Source: Methylocystis bryophila
GTDB lineage: Bacteria > Pseudomonadota > Alphaproteobacteria > Rhizobiales > Beijerinckiaceae
Reading direction: 5' to 3'
Length of the DNA stretch: 64,000 bases
Assembly: GCF_027925445.1 (NCBI RefSeq)
Contig: NZ_AP027149.1
Location: forward strand, 2,492,501 to 2,556,500
The first letter of the stretch is position 1. Each line of letters begins with the position of its first letter. Below the pieces are notes generated by a model. The model saw only the letters and a program-made list of their open reading frames with translations. It had not been told where the DNA came from and did not search any database. Position numbers and translations under genes: made by a program. Below, in pieces: positions 1 through 9,270 of the stretch.

Positions 1-963
1 TCCCTTTCACGCCAGATCGCGCGCGAGACGCCCGAATTCGACGTCATCCTCTCGGGTCACACGCATGAGCGCACGGCGCGGCCTATTCTCGAAGGCAAGG
101 TCATGATTGTCGAACCGGGCTGCTTCGCATCCTTTCTCGGGAGTTTGGACGTCTATATCGGCGACAACGGCGTCGCCCATCATGAATTTCGCCTCATTCC
201 AATTCTGGAAGAGCGTTACGAGGAAGACCAGCATGTGAAAGCCTTGGTCGACAAGTCGCTGGCGCCGTACCGGGATCGAATGACCAAAAGGATCGCGGTC
301 ACTGAAACCCTCCTGATGCGCTATGATGTGCTCGAAACCACGGCCGATGATTTCATCACCGAGGCCATACGCAGCGCTGCAAAAGCCGACATTGGATTTT
401 CCAACGGCTTCCGCTTTGGTCCCCCCGTGCCGCCAAAGACGATGACCGAGGGGGACTTGTGGAATTTCCTACCGATGGACGCGCGGATGAAGACGGGCTG
501 GATCACAGGGAAAGAACTGCGCGCTTATCTGGAAAACGAACTAGAGCTGGTGTTTTCGAAGGACCCCTGGAAACTGAGCGGCGGCTGGGGTCCGCGGGCG
601 TCGGGCATGGATGTCACTTTCAGAGCGCTCGCCGAGCGCGGCCACCGGCTTGTTTCCGTCAGGGTGGACGGGCGTGAAATCGAAGACGAACGCCGGTACG
701 CAATCGCAGGCTGCGTGCGTGGCGGCGAGCCCGTCGACGTGATTTGCCGGCATTCCGGCACCCATGACGCGCACGAGCTTCCTCTGACGGTTCACGAGGC
801 GATAAAAGATTATTTGCGGGCGGTTCCCATCATCGCTCCGCAGCGAAGCGGCCGAGAAAAAGCCCTGGACCTGCCGCCCGTTCTGTTCAGTCAGGACGCC
901 GTTTTCTCGCCTGGCGGGATCGCGAGCGCGCCGACGACACCTGCAGGGCTCCCGCCGGGATAA
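1..963 (+). CDS. 5'-nucleotidase/SoxB-like metallophosphatase, C-terminal part (partial)
   Basis: The reading frame is open from the first base, so the N-terminal part lies outside the window. The first visible residues include the GHTHERT metal-binding signature of the calcineurin-like 5'-nucleotidase family. A 5'-nucleotidase C-terminal substrate domain follows, with TGKELRAYLENEL and a GGWGPRASGMDVTF stretch resembling the substrate loop of the UshA/SoxB group. Such proteins hydrolyse phosphate or sulfate esters, usually in the periplasm. The signal peptide cannot be seen. Nothing nearby (no other sox gene) argues for thiosulfate oxidation, so the generic bifunctional metallophosphatase/5'-nucleotidase name is safest. 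It converges on kdpE. Confidence 0.8.
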   Translation, partial: SLSRQIARETPEFDVILSGHTHERTARPILEGKVMIVEPGCFASFLGSLDVYIGDNGVAHHEFRLIPILEERYEEDQHVKALVDKSLAPYRDRMTKRIAVTETLLMRYDVLETTADDFITEAIRSAAKADIGFSNGFRFGPPVPPKTMTEGDLWNFLPMDARMKTGWITGKELRAYLENELELVFSKDPWKLSGGWGPRASGMDVTFRALAERGHRLVSVRVDGREIEDERRYAIAGCVRGGEPVDVICRHSGTHDAHELPLTVHEAIKDYLRAVPIIAPQRSGREKALDLPPVLFSQDAVFSPGGIASAPTTPAGLPPG

Positions 964-964
964 C

Positions 965-990
965 CCCCGGCAGCAGCTCCGGGGATCGTT
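965..990 (+). terminator. weak stem-loop after the 5'-nucleotidase gene
   Basis: CCCCGG (965-970) can pair with CCGGGG (979-984) just after the stop codon. Only a short, imperfect T-run follows, so termination here is a guess. Confidence 0.25.
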
Positions 991-1032
991 GCCTTTTGGT
1001 CGCCGGGGTGGGCTGCTGAAGTCATGCCCTCC

Positions 1033-1719
1033 TCACTCCTCCCCAATCAATCGGTATCCGATCCCCGGTTCCGTCTGGATCAGCTTCGGGGCTGAGGGAT
1101 CCTCCTCGATCTTCCCGCGCAGCTGGCCCACGAAGACGCGCAGATATTGCATGTCCTCTTGATGCGCCGGCCCCCAGACCGTGCGCAGAATCTGGCGGTG
1201 GGTCACGACCCGGCCCGCGTGGCGAGCGAGAATGGCGAGCAGGTCATATTCCTTGGGCGTCAGGCGCACTGGCTCGCCATTGCGGGTGACGAGGCGCTTG
1301 TCGAGATCGATGACGACGAGCCCGCAGCGAACCGTCGCCGCATTGCCGCCGCCCGCCGCGTGGCGCATTGCGACGCGCAGTCTGGCCATAAGCTCGCCGA
1401 TGCTGAAAGGCTTCTCGACATAGTCATTGGCGCCGGCGTCGAGCGCCAGGATCTTCTCTGCCTCGCGGTCGCGCGCCGAAAGGACGATGATCGGCGCGCG
1501 TGAGAAAGCCCGCGCTTCGCGCAGCACGTCCTTGCCGTCCATATCGGGAAGGCCGAGGTCGAGCACGACCACGTCGGGCGCGGCGGTGGCCAGCAGCCGT
1601 AGCGCTTCCATTCCGGTCTCGGCCGTGAGGACCTCATAGCCAGCGGCTGCCAATGCGGGCTTGAGAAAGCGCCTGATCTGAGGCTCGTCATCGACGATGA
1701 GGACTCGTCCAAGGGTCAT
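1033..1719 (-). CDS. kdpE: KdpE response regulator of the potassium operon
   Basis: This is a 228-residue OmpR/PhoB-type response regulator. The receiver domain (about 1-115) has the acidic pair DD at 10-11, the phospho-acceptor Asp54 in VVLDLGLPD, and the EKP lysine. The winged-helix DNA-binding domain (about 130-226) contains RLTPKEYDLLAILARHAG. Its start overlaps the end of kdpD by four bases, so translation is coupled. It is the last gene of the Kdp operon and should activate transcription at the kdp promoter when KdpD phosphorylates it under K+ limitation or osmotic stress. Confidence 0.96.
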   Translation of the reverse strand: MTLGRVLIVDDEPQIRRFLKPALAAAGYEVLTAETGMEALRLLATAAPDVVVLDLGLPDMDGKDVLREARAFSRAPIIVLSARDREAEKILALDAGANDYVEKPFSIGELMARLRVAMRHAAGGGNAATVRCGLVVIDLDKRLVTRNGEPVRLTPKEYDLLAILARHAGRVVTHRQILRTVWGPAHQEDMQYLRVFVGQLRGKIEEDPSAPKLIQTEPGIGYRLIGEE

Positions 1720-4412
1720 TTCTGAGGCGCCGCGGCTGCTTGGCGTTCACAAGGGAAACGCAGGATCATGCGCGTGCCGCGCTTCTTGATCGCCGGGCTC
1801 TGCGCCTCAATCGTCCCGCCCATCGCCTCGACAAGGCCCTTGCAGATGGAAAGTCCGAGCCCGGTTCCGGCCTTGCGTCCGTCGGGGCGTCCCCCGCGAT
1901 AAAACTTCTCGAAGACGCGCGTCAGATCCGTGGGCTTTATGCCCGGGCCCTCGTCTGTGACCGTGAGGACGAGCGTGCCGCCGTCACGTCGCGCATGGAC
2001 AATCACATTGCCTTCCGCGCCGTATTTGTGCGCGTTGTCGAGCAGATTGAAAAGCACTTGGCCCAGAAGGTTGGCGTCGCCACGGATCGGGGGAAGGTCC
2101 GGTGAAAGGCTGGTCGTCGGGCGCCAGTTGGGGAAGACCTTCTTGCATCTCGCGATCGTGGCGCGGACCACTTCCGCAACGTCGACGAGATCCTTGCGCG
2201 GATGCAGCGCGCCCGATTCGATGCGGGACATTTCGAGGAGATTGCCGACGAAGCGCGCGAGCCTGCCAGCCTCTTCCTCAATCGATATCAAGAGATCCGC
2301 GCGATCCGCCTCCGCCATCTTGTCGCCGAGCTGCCTCAGACTCGTGACCGCGCCGGTGATCGCGGCGAGCGGCGTGCGCAGATCATGCGAAAGGGAAGCG
2401 AGAAGCGTCGTGCGTAATCTCTCGCTCTCCTCGAGCGCAGCGGTCCGCACCGATTCCTTGACGAGCAACGAGCGATCGATGGCGATGGCGGCCTGCTCGA
2501 GGATCGCTGTCAGCATGCGCTCCTGCTGTGCGTCGAAAGGTTCGTCCGTCAACTTCGGCTCGACGCCCGCGACCGCGACCACGCCGCGGCTCGTCGCGAG
2601 CGGCCGAAATTGAAAGCGCACATTGGGGAGTGTTCCCGTTCGCCATCCCGCCACCTCGTTTTTATCAAGGGCCCATCGCGCGGCGACGCTCTCGCCGGGG
2701 TCGAGCCGATCGATCGGGGGCCAGGCCGCGCGGATGGCGAGCTCGCGCTCCTCGGGAATGAGAAAGGCCACGCTCTTAATCCCCAAGGTCTTCTGGGCGT
2801 GGGTGGCCGCGCTCCACAGCACCTCGTCAAGCTCGCTCGCGCCCGCAACCTTTCGCGAGAATTCGAAAAGCGACTGAGCGGCCTCGGCGCGCTGGCGCAT
2901 CGCGCTCGAATGATCTCGCAGCCGGCTCGCCAGCATGCCCGTGACGACCGCGACGACGAGCGAGACGATGAGCGTGATGAATTCATACGGTTCCGAGATC
3001 GTAAAAGTATAACGCGGGTCGATGAAGAAATAGTCCTCTGCAAGGAAGGAGAGGAGCGCGGCGACGATCGCCGGCCACAGGCCGAAGCGCGCCGCACAGA
3101 TCAGCACCGGTAGTAGAAAGATCGTCACGAAATTGAGGGGCGGAAGCCAGCGCTCGAGCAGAACGCCGGCGCCAACCGTCACGGCGACGAGCAAAACGGC
3201 GGCGGCGACGCCGAAACGAAGGCTGGCCCCATCGATTTTTTTTCGTTGCGGGCGAGGCGGCTCGATTTCCTCGGCAATCTCCACGAGGACAGGGATGTTC
3301 GCTGAACGGCGCACCAATTCGCTGGCGAGTGAGGGTCGCCATAGACGCGCAGGGAAATTCGCGCGCGAGCGGCCAACAAGGATCTGCGTGATGTTTCCCT
3401 GGCGCGCGATCTTGAGCGCCTCGCCCACCATGTCCTCGGATATTCGCCTCTCGACCTCCGCGCCCAACATCTCGGCAAGGCGCAAGGTCTGGTCCACGTT
3501 TTTCACGTCTTCCGCGGATTGGCTTTCACCGATCGCCCGCTCGATGTAGAGCGCGATCCAGGAGGCGTTGAGGCCGCTCGCCAGCCGTGCGGCCGTGCGC
3601 ACAAGGCGCTCGCCTGAGCTTCCAGGACCGACCAGCACCAAGAGTCGCTCCGAGGTGGCCCAGGGTCCTTCAATCGCGCTCTGGCGGAGCAGGTCGACCA
3701 TTTCATCGTCGACGCGCTCGGCGGTGCGGCGAAGCGCGAGCTCGCGCAGCGCGATGAGATTTCTCGGGATGAAGAAGTTCTGTCGGGCGCGCGCCGCCAT
3801 GTCGGTGACATAGACTTTGCCTTGCGAGAGTCGCTCCAGCAGCTCGTCGGGCGTGATGTCGACAAGAATTACGTCATGCGCATCCGCCAGCAGCCGGTCA
3901 GGAACAGTCTCGCGGACGGCGACGCCGGTGATCCGCGTGACCACGTCGGCCAGGCTTTCGAGATGCTGGATATTGAGCGTCGTCCAAACGTCGACGCCGG
4001 CGCTGAGCAGCTCGTTCACGTCGAGCCAGCGCTTTGGGTGGCGGCTGTCAGGAGCGTTGGTGTGGGCGAGCTCGTCGACGAGAATAGTCTGCGGCTTGCG
4101 GGCGAGGGCGGCGTCGATGTCGAACTCTTCGAGCGTGCGGCCGCGATAGTCGATGCTCCGTCGAGGCAAGACTTCCAGCCCCTCGACGAGCGCTTCAGTC
4201 TCGCTTCGCCCGTGCGTCTCGACGAGGCCGATCACGACGTCGCAGCCGCTGGCTTTGGCCGCGCGCGCGCGGGAGAGCATCGCGTAAGTCTTGCCGACCC
4301 CGGGCGCAGCGCCCAGAAAGACGCGCAGCCGACCTTTCCCTTCCTGGCCAACAAGCGCGAGCAGCGCGTCGGGATCCGGCCGACGTTCCAAATCCGTCTC
4401 GTGTCGCGCCAC
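1716..4412 (-). CDS. kdpD: KdpD osmosensitive K+ channel sensor histidine kinase
   Basis: The protein is 898 residues, the usual length for full KdpD. The domain order is complete: N-terminal KdpD domain with a Walker A (GAAPGVGKT, 34-42), a UspA-like domain (about 250-370), four closely spaced membrane helices of the DUF4118 type (about 395-500), a GAF-like region, a HisKA domain with His676 in SLSHDLRTPL, and a HATPase domain with DNAHKYGAEGN, DEGPGI and GTGLGL boxes. It senses low K+ or turgor at the inner membrane and phosphorylates KdpE. It lies 24 bases after kdpC and overlaps kdpE by ATGA. Confidence 0.96.
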   Translation of the reverse strand: MARHETDLERRPDPDALLALVGQEGKGRLRVFLGAAPGVGKTYAMLSRARAAKASGCDVVIGLVETHGRSETEALVEGLEVLPRRSIDYRGRTLEEFDIDAALARKPQTILVDELAHTNAPDSRHPKRWLDVNELLSAGVDVWTTLNIQHLESLADVVTRITGVAVRETVPDRLLADAHDVILVDITPDELLERLSQGKVYVTDMAARARQNFFIPRNLIALRELALRRTAERVDDEMVDLLRQSAIEGPWATSERLLVLVGPGSSGERLVRTAARLASGLNASWIALYIERAIGESQSAEDVKNVDQTLRLAEMLGAEVERRISEDMVGEALKIARQGNITQILVGRSRANFPARLWRPSLASELVRRSANIPVLVEIAEEIEPPRPQRKKIDGASLRFGVAAAVLLVAVTVGAGVLLERWLPPLNFVTIFLLPVLICAARFGLWPAIVAALLSFLAEDYFFIDPRYTFTISEPYEFITLIVSLVVAVVTGMLASRLRDHSSAMRQRAEAAQSLFEFSRKVAGASELDEVLWSAATHAQKTLGIKSVAFLIPEERELAIRAAWPPIDRLDPGESVAARWALDKNEVAGWRTGTLPNVRFQFRPLATSRGVVAVAGVEPKLTDEPFDAQQERMLTAILEQAAIAIDRSLLVKESVRTAALEESERLRTTLLASLSHDLRTPLAAITGAVTSLRQLGDKMAEADRADLLISIEEEAGRLARFVGNLLEMSRIESGALHPRKDLVDVAEVVRATIARCKKVFPNWRPTTSLSPDLPPIRGDANLLGQVLFNLLDNAHKYGAEGNVIVHARRDGGTLVLTVTDEGPGIKPTDLTRVFEKFYRGGRPDGRKAGTGLGLSICKGLVEAMGGTIEAQSPAIKKRGTRMILRFPCERQAAAAPQK

Positions 4413-4436
4413 GCTGCTGCTCCCGTCAAAGGGGCG

Positions 4437-5039
4437 TCATTTTAGACCATCTAGCGCGAGATTGAGGAGCAAAACATTGACGCGCGGCTCGCCGATGACC
4501 CCGAACAGCCGCGGCTCGATCTGCTCTTCGACGAGGGCGCGCAGCTGCGACTCGTTCAGCCCGCGCGCCTTGGCGACGGCGGAAACCTGGATGAGCGCGT
4601 AGGCCGGGGAGATGTGCGGATCCAGGCCCGAGGCCGAGCTCGTGACGGAGTCTGCCGGAACGTCCCAAAGCCGCCCCGTGGCGACGCCGGCTTCGATTGC
4701 GGCCTCGACCCGATCGACGAGCTTCTTCGAGGTCGGGCCGAGGTTAGAGCCGGCGGAGTTCGCCGCGTTATAGGGCGCGTCCACGGTTTTCGTCGCGTCC
4801 GACGGATCGGGCGCGGTCGTCGCGGATGGGCGGGGGTGGAAATAACGCTCCGAGACGAAATTCTGGCCGATCAGCTCGGAGCCGAGAACCTTGCCGTCCG
4901 GCTCGACGATGAGCGAGCCATTCGCTTTGGCGGGGAGGGCCAGTTGCGCGAGCCCGGTGATCGCGAGCGGATAGAGGAGCCCGGTCAGGAGCGTAAACAG
5001 GATCACCATGACCAGGGATGCGCGGAGTTGAGAGAGCAT
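4437..5039 (-). CDS. kdpC: KdpC, potassium-transporting ATPase subunit C
   Basis: This 200-residue protein has a single N-terminal membrane helix (about 9-33) and a periplasmic domain. Family motifs include LVGQNF-like LIGQNFVSERYFHPRPSA and GLDPHISPAYA near the C-terminus. KdpC stabilises the KdpFABC complex at the inner membrane. The gene sits ten bases after kdpB in the same operon. Length and motifs are normal. Confidence 0.95.
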   Translation of the reverse strand: MLSQLRASLVMVILFTLLTGLLYPLAITGLAQLALPAKANGSLIVEPDGKVLGSELIGQNFVSERYFHPRPSATTAPDPSDATKTVDAPYNAANSAGSNLGPTSKKLVDRVEAAIEAGVATGRLWDVPADSVTSSASGLDPHISPAYALIQVSAVAKARGLNESQLRALVEEQIEPRLFGVIGEPRVNVLLLNLALDGLK

Positions 5040-5049
5040 GGCGGAGTCC

Positions 5050-7191
5050 TCAGGCGAGATGCAGCGCGGAGACGAGAAGGTCGATGAGCTTGATGCCGAT
5101 GAAGGGGACGATGATTCCGCCGAGCCCGTAGATCAGCAGATTTCTGCGCAGCAGCGCTGCCGCGCCGACCGGCTTGTATTCCACGCCCGTCAGCGCCAAA
5201 GGAATGAGCGCGACGATGATCAAGGCGTTGAAGATCACGGCCGACAGGATCGCCGACTGTGGCGACGCCAGCTTCATGACGTTGATCGCTCCGAGCTCGG
5301 GGTAGGTCACGATGAACAGCGCCGGGATGATCGCGAAATATTTCGCGACGTCATTGGCGATGGAGAAGGTCGTGAGCGAGCCGCGCGTCATCAGCAGCTG
5401 CTTGCCGATGGCGACGATTTCTATGAGCTTCGTGGGATCGCTGTCGAGGTCGACCATGTTGCCGGCCTCGCGCGCGGCTTGGGTTCCCGTTTGCATCGCG
5501 ACGCCGACATCGGCCTGCGCCAGCGCGGGCGCGTCATTGGTGCCGTCGCCGCACATGGCGATGAGGCGTCCGCCCTGCTGCTCCTTGCGGATGTAGGCGA
5601 GCTTGTCCTCGGGCTTCGCCTGAGCGATGAAGTCGTCGACGCCCGCCTCGCCGGCGATTGCAGCGGCGGTGGTGGGATTGTCGCCCGTCACCATGACCGT
5701 CTTGATGCCCATGGCGCGCAGCTCGGCGAAGCGCGCCTTGATGTCGGGCTTGATAATATCCTTGAGGTGAACGACGCCGAGCAGGCGCCCGTTTTCCGAG
5801 ACCGCCAGCGGCGTGCCGCCGGCGCGTGAGATACGTTCGACGGCGCGCGTGAAGTCATCTGGGATGAGACTCTTGGCGACCGCCGCGCGCTCGAGAACGT
5901 CGGCGTCGAAAGCGGTCGCAGCCTGCTCGCGGTTGTTTTCGCGAGACGTGCGAAAATCCGCCTCGAGCTGCGCCAGAATGGCGTCCACGGCGCCCTTTCG
6001 CACAGAACGACCCGGGAGGTCGACGCCTGAGATCCGCGTATGGGCGGAGAAGGGGACGATCCTAGCTTCTGCCCCCAGAAGCGGCGCCGCCAATCCGTAT
6101 CGGCTCATCGCCAGCGCGACGATCGAACGGCCTTCGGGCGTCTCATCGGCGAGGGAAGACAGCAGAACCGCTTCCGCCAACGCGTGTTCCGAGACGGCGC
6201 CGACCGCGACGAACTCATCAGCCATACGGTTGCCGAAGGTGATCGTCCCGGTCTTGTCGAGCAGCAGCGTGTCGACGTCGCCCGCCGCCTCAACGGCGCG
6301 GCCTGAGGTCGCGATCACATTGAAGCGGATCAGCCGATCCATGCCGGCGATGCCAATCGCCGACAAGAGACCGCCGATCGTCGTCGGGATCAGGCAGACG
6401 AGCAGCGCGATGAGCACGCTCAGCGAGAGCGTCGTTCCGGAATAATTGGCGAGCGGCCACAGCGTCACGCAGACAATGAGGAAGATGATCGTCAGGCCCG
6501 ACAGCAGGATTGACAACGCCAATTCGTTCGGCGTCTTTTGACGTTGGGCTCCCTCGACGAGCGCGATCATGCGGTCGATGAAGGTCGAGCCCGCCGCCGC
6601 GGTGATACGCACTTTGATCCAGTCGGACAGGACGGTCGTGCCGCCGGTCACGGCAGAACGGTCGCCGCCCGCCTCGCGAATGACGGGGGCGGACTCGCCG
6701 GTGATGGCGGACTCGTTCACGGACGCGACGCCCTCGATGACCTCGCCGTCGCCGGGGATCAGATCACCGGCCTCAACGAGCACCACGTCGCCGATCCTAA
6801 GATCGAGCGCGGAGACGCCTTCGACGACGTCTTTCATGCCGCTCTTGTTCTCGGGATCGATGAGCCGCTTGGCGCGCGTGTCGCTGCGGGTCTTGCGCAG
6901 CGCGTCGGCCTGCGCCTTGCCTCGTCCTTCTGCGACGGCCTCGGCGAAATTGGCGAAGAGCACGGTGAACCAGAGCCAGGCCGCGATCTGCCCCGTGAAC
7001 AAAGCCGCGCCGTTGTGGACGATGAGGTCACGCAGGAAGAGCAGCGTCACCAACGCCGAAACAACCTCGGTGACGAAGATCACGGGATTGCGGGCAAGGT
7101 GGCGCGGATCGAGCTTGCGGAAAGCGTCCACCGAAGCGCCTTTGATGATGGCCGGATCGAAAAGTCCGGGCGAAGCGACTTTCGAAGTCAT
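5050..7191 (-). CDS. kdpB: KdpB, P-type ATPase subunit of the K+ pump
   Basis: The 713-residue protein carries all P-type ATPase signatures: the actuator motif TGES (about 164-167), the phosphorylated Asp312 in DKTGTIT, MVTGDN, and GDGTNDAPALAQADVG in the P domain. The transmembrane helices flank these in the KdpB arrangement. It hydrolyses ATP to drive K+ uptake through KdpA. The gene lies 14 bases after kdpA. The length matches the family and no motif is missing. Confidence 0.97.
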   Translation of the reverse strand: MTSKVASPGLFDPAIIKGASVDAFRKLDPRHLARNPVIFVTEVVSALVTLLFLRDLIVHNGAALFTGQIAAWLWFTVLFANFAEAVAEGRGKAQADALRKTRSDTRAKRLIDPENKSGMKDVVEGVSALDLRIGDVVLVEAGDLIPGDGEVIEGVASVNESAITGESAPVIREAGGDRSAVTGGTTVLSDWIKVRITAAAGSTFIDRMIALVEGAQRQKTPNELALSILLSGLTIIFLIVCVTLWPLANYSGTTLSLSVLIALLVCLIPTTIGGLLSAIGIAGMDRLIRFNVIATSGRAVEAAGDVDTLLLDKTGTITFGNRMADEFVAVGAVSEHALAEAVLLSSLADETPEGRSIVALAMSRYGLAAPLLGAEARIVPFSAHTRISGVDLPGRSVRKGAVDAILAQLEADFRTSRENNREQAATAFDADVLERAAVAKSLIPDDFTRAVERISRAGGTPLAVSENGRLLGVVHLKDIIKPDIKARFAELRAMGIKTVMVTGDNPTTAAAIAGEAGVDDFIAQAKPEDKLAYIRKEQQGGRLIAMCGDGTNDAPALAQADVGVAMQTGTQAAREAGNMVDLDSDPTKLIEIVAIGKQLLMTRGSLTTFSIANDVAKYFAIIPALFIVTYPELGAINVMKLASPQSAILSAVIFNALIIVALIPLALTGVEYKPVGAAALLRRNLLIYGLGGIIVPFIGIKLIDLLVSALHLA

Positions 7192-7205
7192 GAGATGCTA
7201 CTCCG

Positions 7206-8918
7206 TTAGAAGGTCTTTCCAGCCTGCAGCAGGAAGTGTTCGACCACGGGTCCGAGCGCGAGCGCCGGGAAATATTGCAGGAGGTAGAGGATCACGATCA
7301 CGCCGATCAGCAGGCCGATGAAGAGCGGTCCATGCGTCGGGAACGTGCCCACCGAGGCGGGGGACTTCTTTTTGGCGGCGAAGGATCCCGCCAGCGCCAG
7401 CACCGGGATCACATAGGCGAAACGGCCTACGAACATCGCGATACCCAGCGTTGTGTTGAACCACAGCGTATTGCCGGAGAGACCGGCAAAGGCCGACCCA
7501 TTGTTGGCGTTGGTGGAGGCGAAAGCGTAAAGGACTTCTGACAGCCCGTGGGGTCCCGAGTTGCCGAGGCTGTCGAGACCGGTCTTCAGCATGACCGACG
7601 CCGCGGAAAAGCCGAGCACGCTCAGCGGATAGATCAGCACCGCCAACATGGCGAGCTTCATCTCCCGCGATTCGATCTTCTTGCCGAGATATTCGGGCGT
7701 GCGTCCGACCATCAAACCTGCGACGAAGACGGCGATCACCGCGAGCACGAGGAAGCCGTAAAGACCGGCGCCCACGCCTCCCGGCGAGATGCAGCCGAGC
7801 AGGATATTGAAGAGCGGCACGAGCCCGCCGATCGGCGTGAAGGAATCATGCATCGAGTTGACGGACCCCGTGCTTGTTCCCGTAGTGGCTGTCGCATAGA
7901 GCGCGCTCATCGCGGTTCCGAAGCGCACTTCCTTGCCTTCCATGTTGCCGGGGGCCGCCTCTACGCCCAGCCTGTCGGTCAGGAGGGGATTGCCCGCAGC
8001 CTCAGCCCAGTAAGCGACCGAAATCCCCACCAGAAGCACGATGCCCATGGTGATGACGATGGCGCGACCCTGCCGAAAATCCAGCACGGTCCGGCCGAAG
8101 GCGAAGACGGTCGCGAAGGGAGTGACGAGCAGCGCCCAGATCTCCAACATGTTGGCGAGGGCGTTGGGGTTCTCGAACGGATGCGCGGCGTTGGCGTTGA
8201 AGAAGCCGCCGCCGTTGGTGCCGAGCTCCTTGATCGCCTCCTGGCTCGCCACTGGGCCGATGGAGATGAGCTGCTTCGCCCCTTCCAGAGTCGTTGCTTC
8301 GACGGAGCCGGCGAGCGTCTGCGGAACGCCGAGCGCGACGAGCGCGAGCGCGATCGGGACGGAGATCGGCAGGAGCACGTAAAGGGCGCCGCGCGTGAGA
8401 TCGACCCAGAAGTTTCCAACCGTCGGCGATTCCGCGCGGGCGAAGCCGCGCACGAGCGCAAAGGCCATGGCGAGACCCGTCGCGGCCGACACGAAATTAT
8501 GCACGGTGAGACCGAGCATCTGCGTGAGATGGCTCATCGTCGTCTCGCCAGAATAGTTCTGCCAGTTGGTGTTGGTGATGAAGGAGAGCGAGGTGTTGAA
8601 GGCGAGATCGGCCGGAACCGGATCGAAGCCTTGCGGATTGAGCGGAAGCACATTCTGCAGCCGCTGCAGAGCATAGAGCGATGCAAACCCCACCACGCTG
8701 AAGGCCAGCATCGCCATGGTGTAGACGAGCCAGCTTTGCTCGCGCGCTGGATCGACGCCCGAGAGCTTGTAGAAGATGCGTTCGACGGGCGCCAGGATCG
8801 GCGTCAGGAGGGTTCGCTCTCCCGCGAGCACTTTGGCGATGTAGCCGCCAAGAGGCAACGCCGCAGCGATCACCGCCGCGAGAATGAGCGCGATTTGCGC
8901 CCAGCCGATAATTGTCAT
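7206..8918 (-). CDS. kdpA: KdpA, potassium-binding/translocating subunit
   Basis: This is a polytopic membrane protein of about 570 residues. It contains the highly conserved KdpA pore-loop segment GTNGGGFFNANAAHP and repeated selectivity-filter-like regions of the superfamily of K+ transporters. I chose the ATG at 8918 (MTIIGWAQ) rather than an in-frame codon at 8954. GAGAGGATC upstream is a good ribosome site, and the KdpA N-terminus normally starts this way. It binds K+ and forms the translocation path of KdpFABC. Confidence 0.97.
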   Translation of the reverse strand: MTIIGWAQIALILAAVIAAALPLGGYIAKVLAGERTLLTPILAPVERIFYKLSGVDPAREQSWLVYTMAMLAFSVVGFASLYALQRLQNVLPLNPQGFDPVPADLAFNTSLSFITNTNWQNYSGETTMSHLTQMLGLTVHNFVSAATGLAMAFALVRGFARAESPTVGNFWVDLTRGALYVLLPISVPIALALVALGVPQTLAGSVEATTLEGAKQLISIGPVASQEAIKELGTNGGGFFNANAAHPFENPNALANMLEIWALLVTPFATVFAFGRTVLDFRQGRAIVITMGIVLLVGISVAYWAEAAGNPLLTDRLGVEAAPGNMEGKEVRFGTAMSALYATATTGTSTGSVNSMHDSFTPIGGLVPLFNILLGCISPGGVGAGLYGFLVLAVIAVFVAGLMVGRTPEYLGKKIESREMKLAMLAVLIYPLSVLGFSAASVMLKTGLDSLGNSGPHGLSEVLYAFASTNANNGSAFAGLSGNTLWFNTTLGIAMFVGRFAYVIPVLALAGSFAAKKKSPASVGTFPTHGPLFIGLLIGVIVILYLLQYFPALALGPVVEHFLLQAGKTF

Positions 8919-8950
8919 GATGATCCTCTCGCGAAAGCCCGAGGCTCTCT

Positions 8951-9037
8951 TCAAAATTTCTCGGGATGAAGAAGCGTGTAGACGAGGTAAAGGCCGAGAA
9001 GCACGGCGGCGCTCAGGCCAATGATGGGCTCGATCAT
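8951..9037 (-). CDS. kdpF: KdpF small membrane subunit
   Basis: This is a 28-residue open frame, MIEPIIGLSAAVLLGLYL and so on, ending HPEKF. It is a single hydrophobic helix with the size, position and sequence style of KdpF (upstream of kdpA). A GGAGGG ribosome site precedes the ATG at 9037. KdpF stabilises the KdpFABC complex in the lipid bilayer. Confidence 0.9.
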   Translation of the reverse strand: MIEPIIGLSAAVLLGLYLVYTLLHPEKF

Positions 9038-9049
9038 GGCGCCCCTCCC

Positions 9050-9133
9050 TCAGAGCTTGGCGCAGAAGCGCGCATAGGCCGCGGTGAGCGCGAAAAGGAG
9101 GAGGGCCGAGCCGATGAAGATGAAATCCAGCAT
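9050..9133 (-). CDS. 27-residue membrane peptide leading the kdp operon
   Basis: This short frame starts at the ATG at 9133, reads MLDFIFIGSALLLFALTAAY, and ends YARFCAKL and a stop 12 bases before kdpF. It is one hydrophobic helix with a short charged tail containing one Cys. Similar unnamed mini-proteins are known just upstream of kdpF in several proteobacteria, so I believe it is translated. Its role, perhaps as an extra small subunit or a leader peptide, is unknown. Confidence 0.6.
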   Translation of the reverse strand: MLDFIFIGSALLLFALTAAYARFCAKL

Positions 9134-9198
9134 GCGCTGTGCTCCGTCGTTAGGTCGAGCGCCCTGCTACGACCGACGGAGCAAAAATAGAGCTTGAC

Positions 9199-9256
9199 GC
9201 ATAAGGGCGCCATGCCGAAACCGCGGCCGGCGCATAAGGAGAACATAAAGGGCGCC
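9199..9256 (-). promoter_or_regulatory. three phased CATAA(A)GG repeats upstream of the kdp operon
   Basis: CATAAGG occurs at 9200-9206 and 9233-9239, and CATAAAGG at 9244-9251 (written on the + strand). Two of them are embedded in the longer CATAA(A)GGGCGCC. Start-to-start distances are 33 and 11 bases, close to three turns and one turn of the helix. They lie 67-118 bases before the first kdp ORF. A KdpE operator is the natural reading, but this is inference from position and phasing. Confidence 0.4.
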
Positions 9257-9270
9257 AGGCCCCCCTTTGT

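Noticed and set aside
1..963. SoxB thiosulfohydrolase identity for the first gene
   Set aside because: The C-terminal domain resembles SoxB, but no other sox gene is visible and the diagnostic N-terminal part is outside the window.
7548..8969. 473-codon open frame on the + strand opposite kdpA
   Set aside because: It is a high-GC shadow of a well-supported gene, with Arg/His/Asp-rich composition and no domain.
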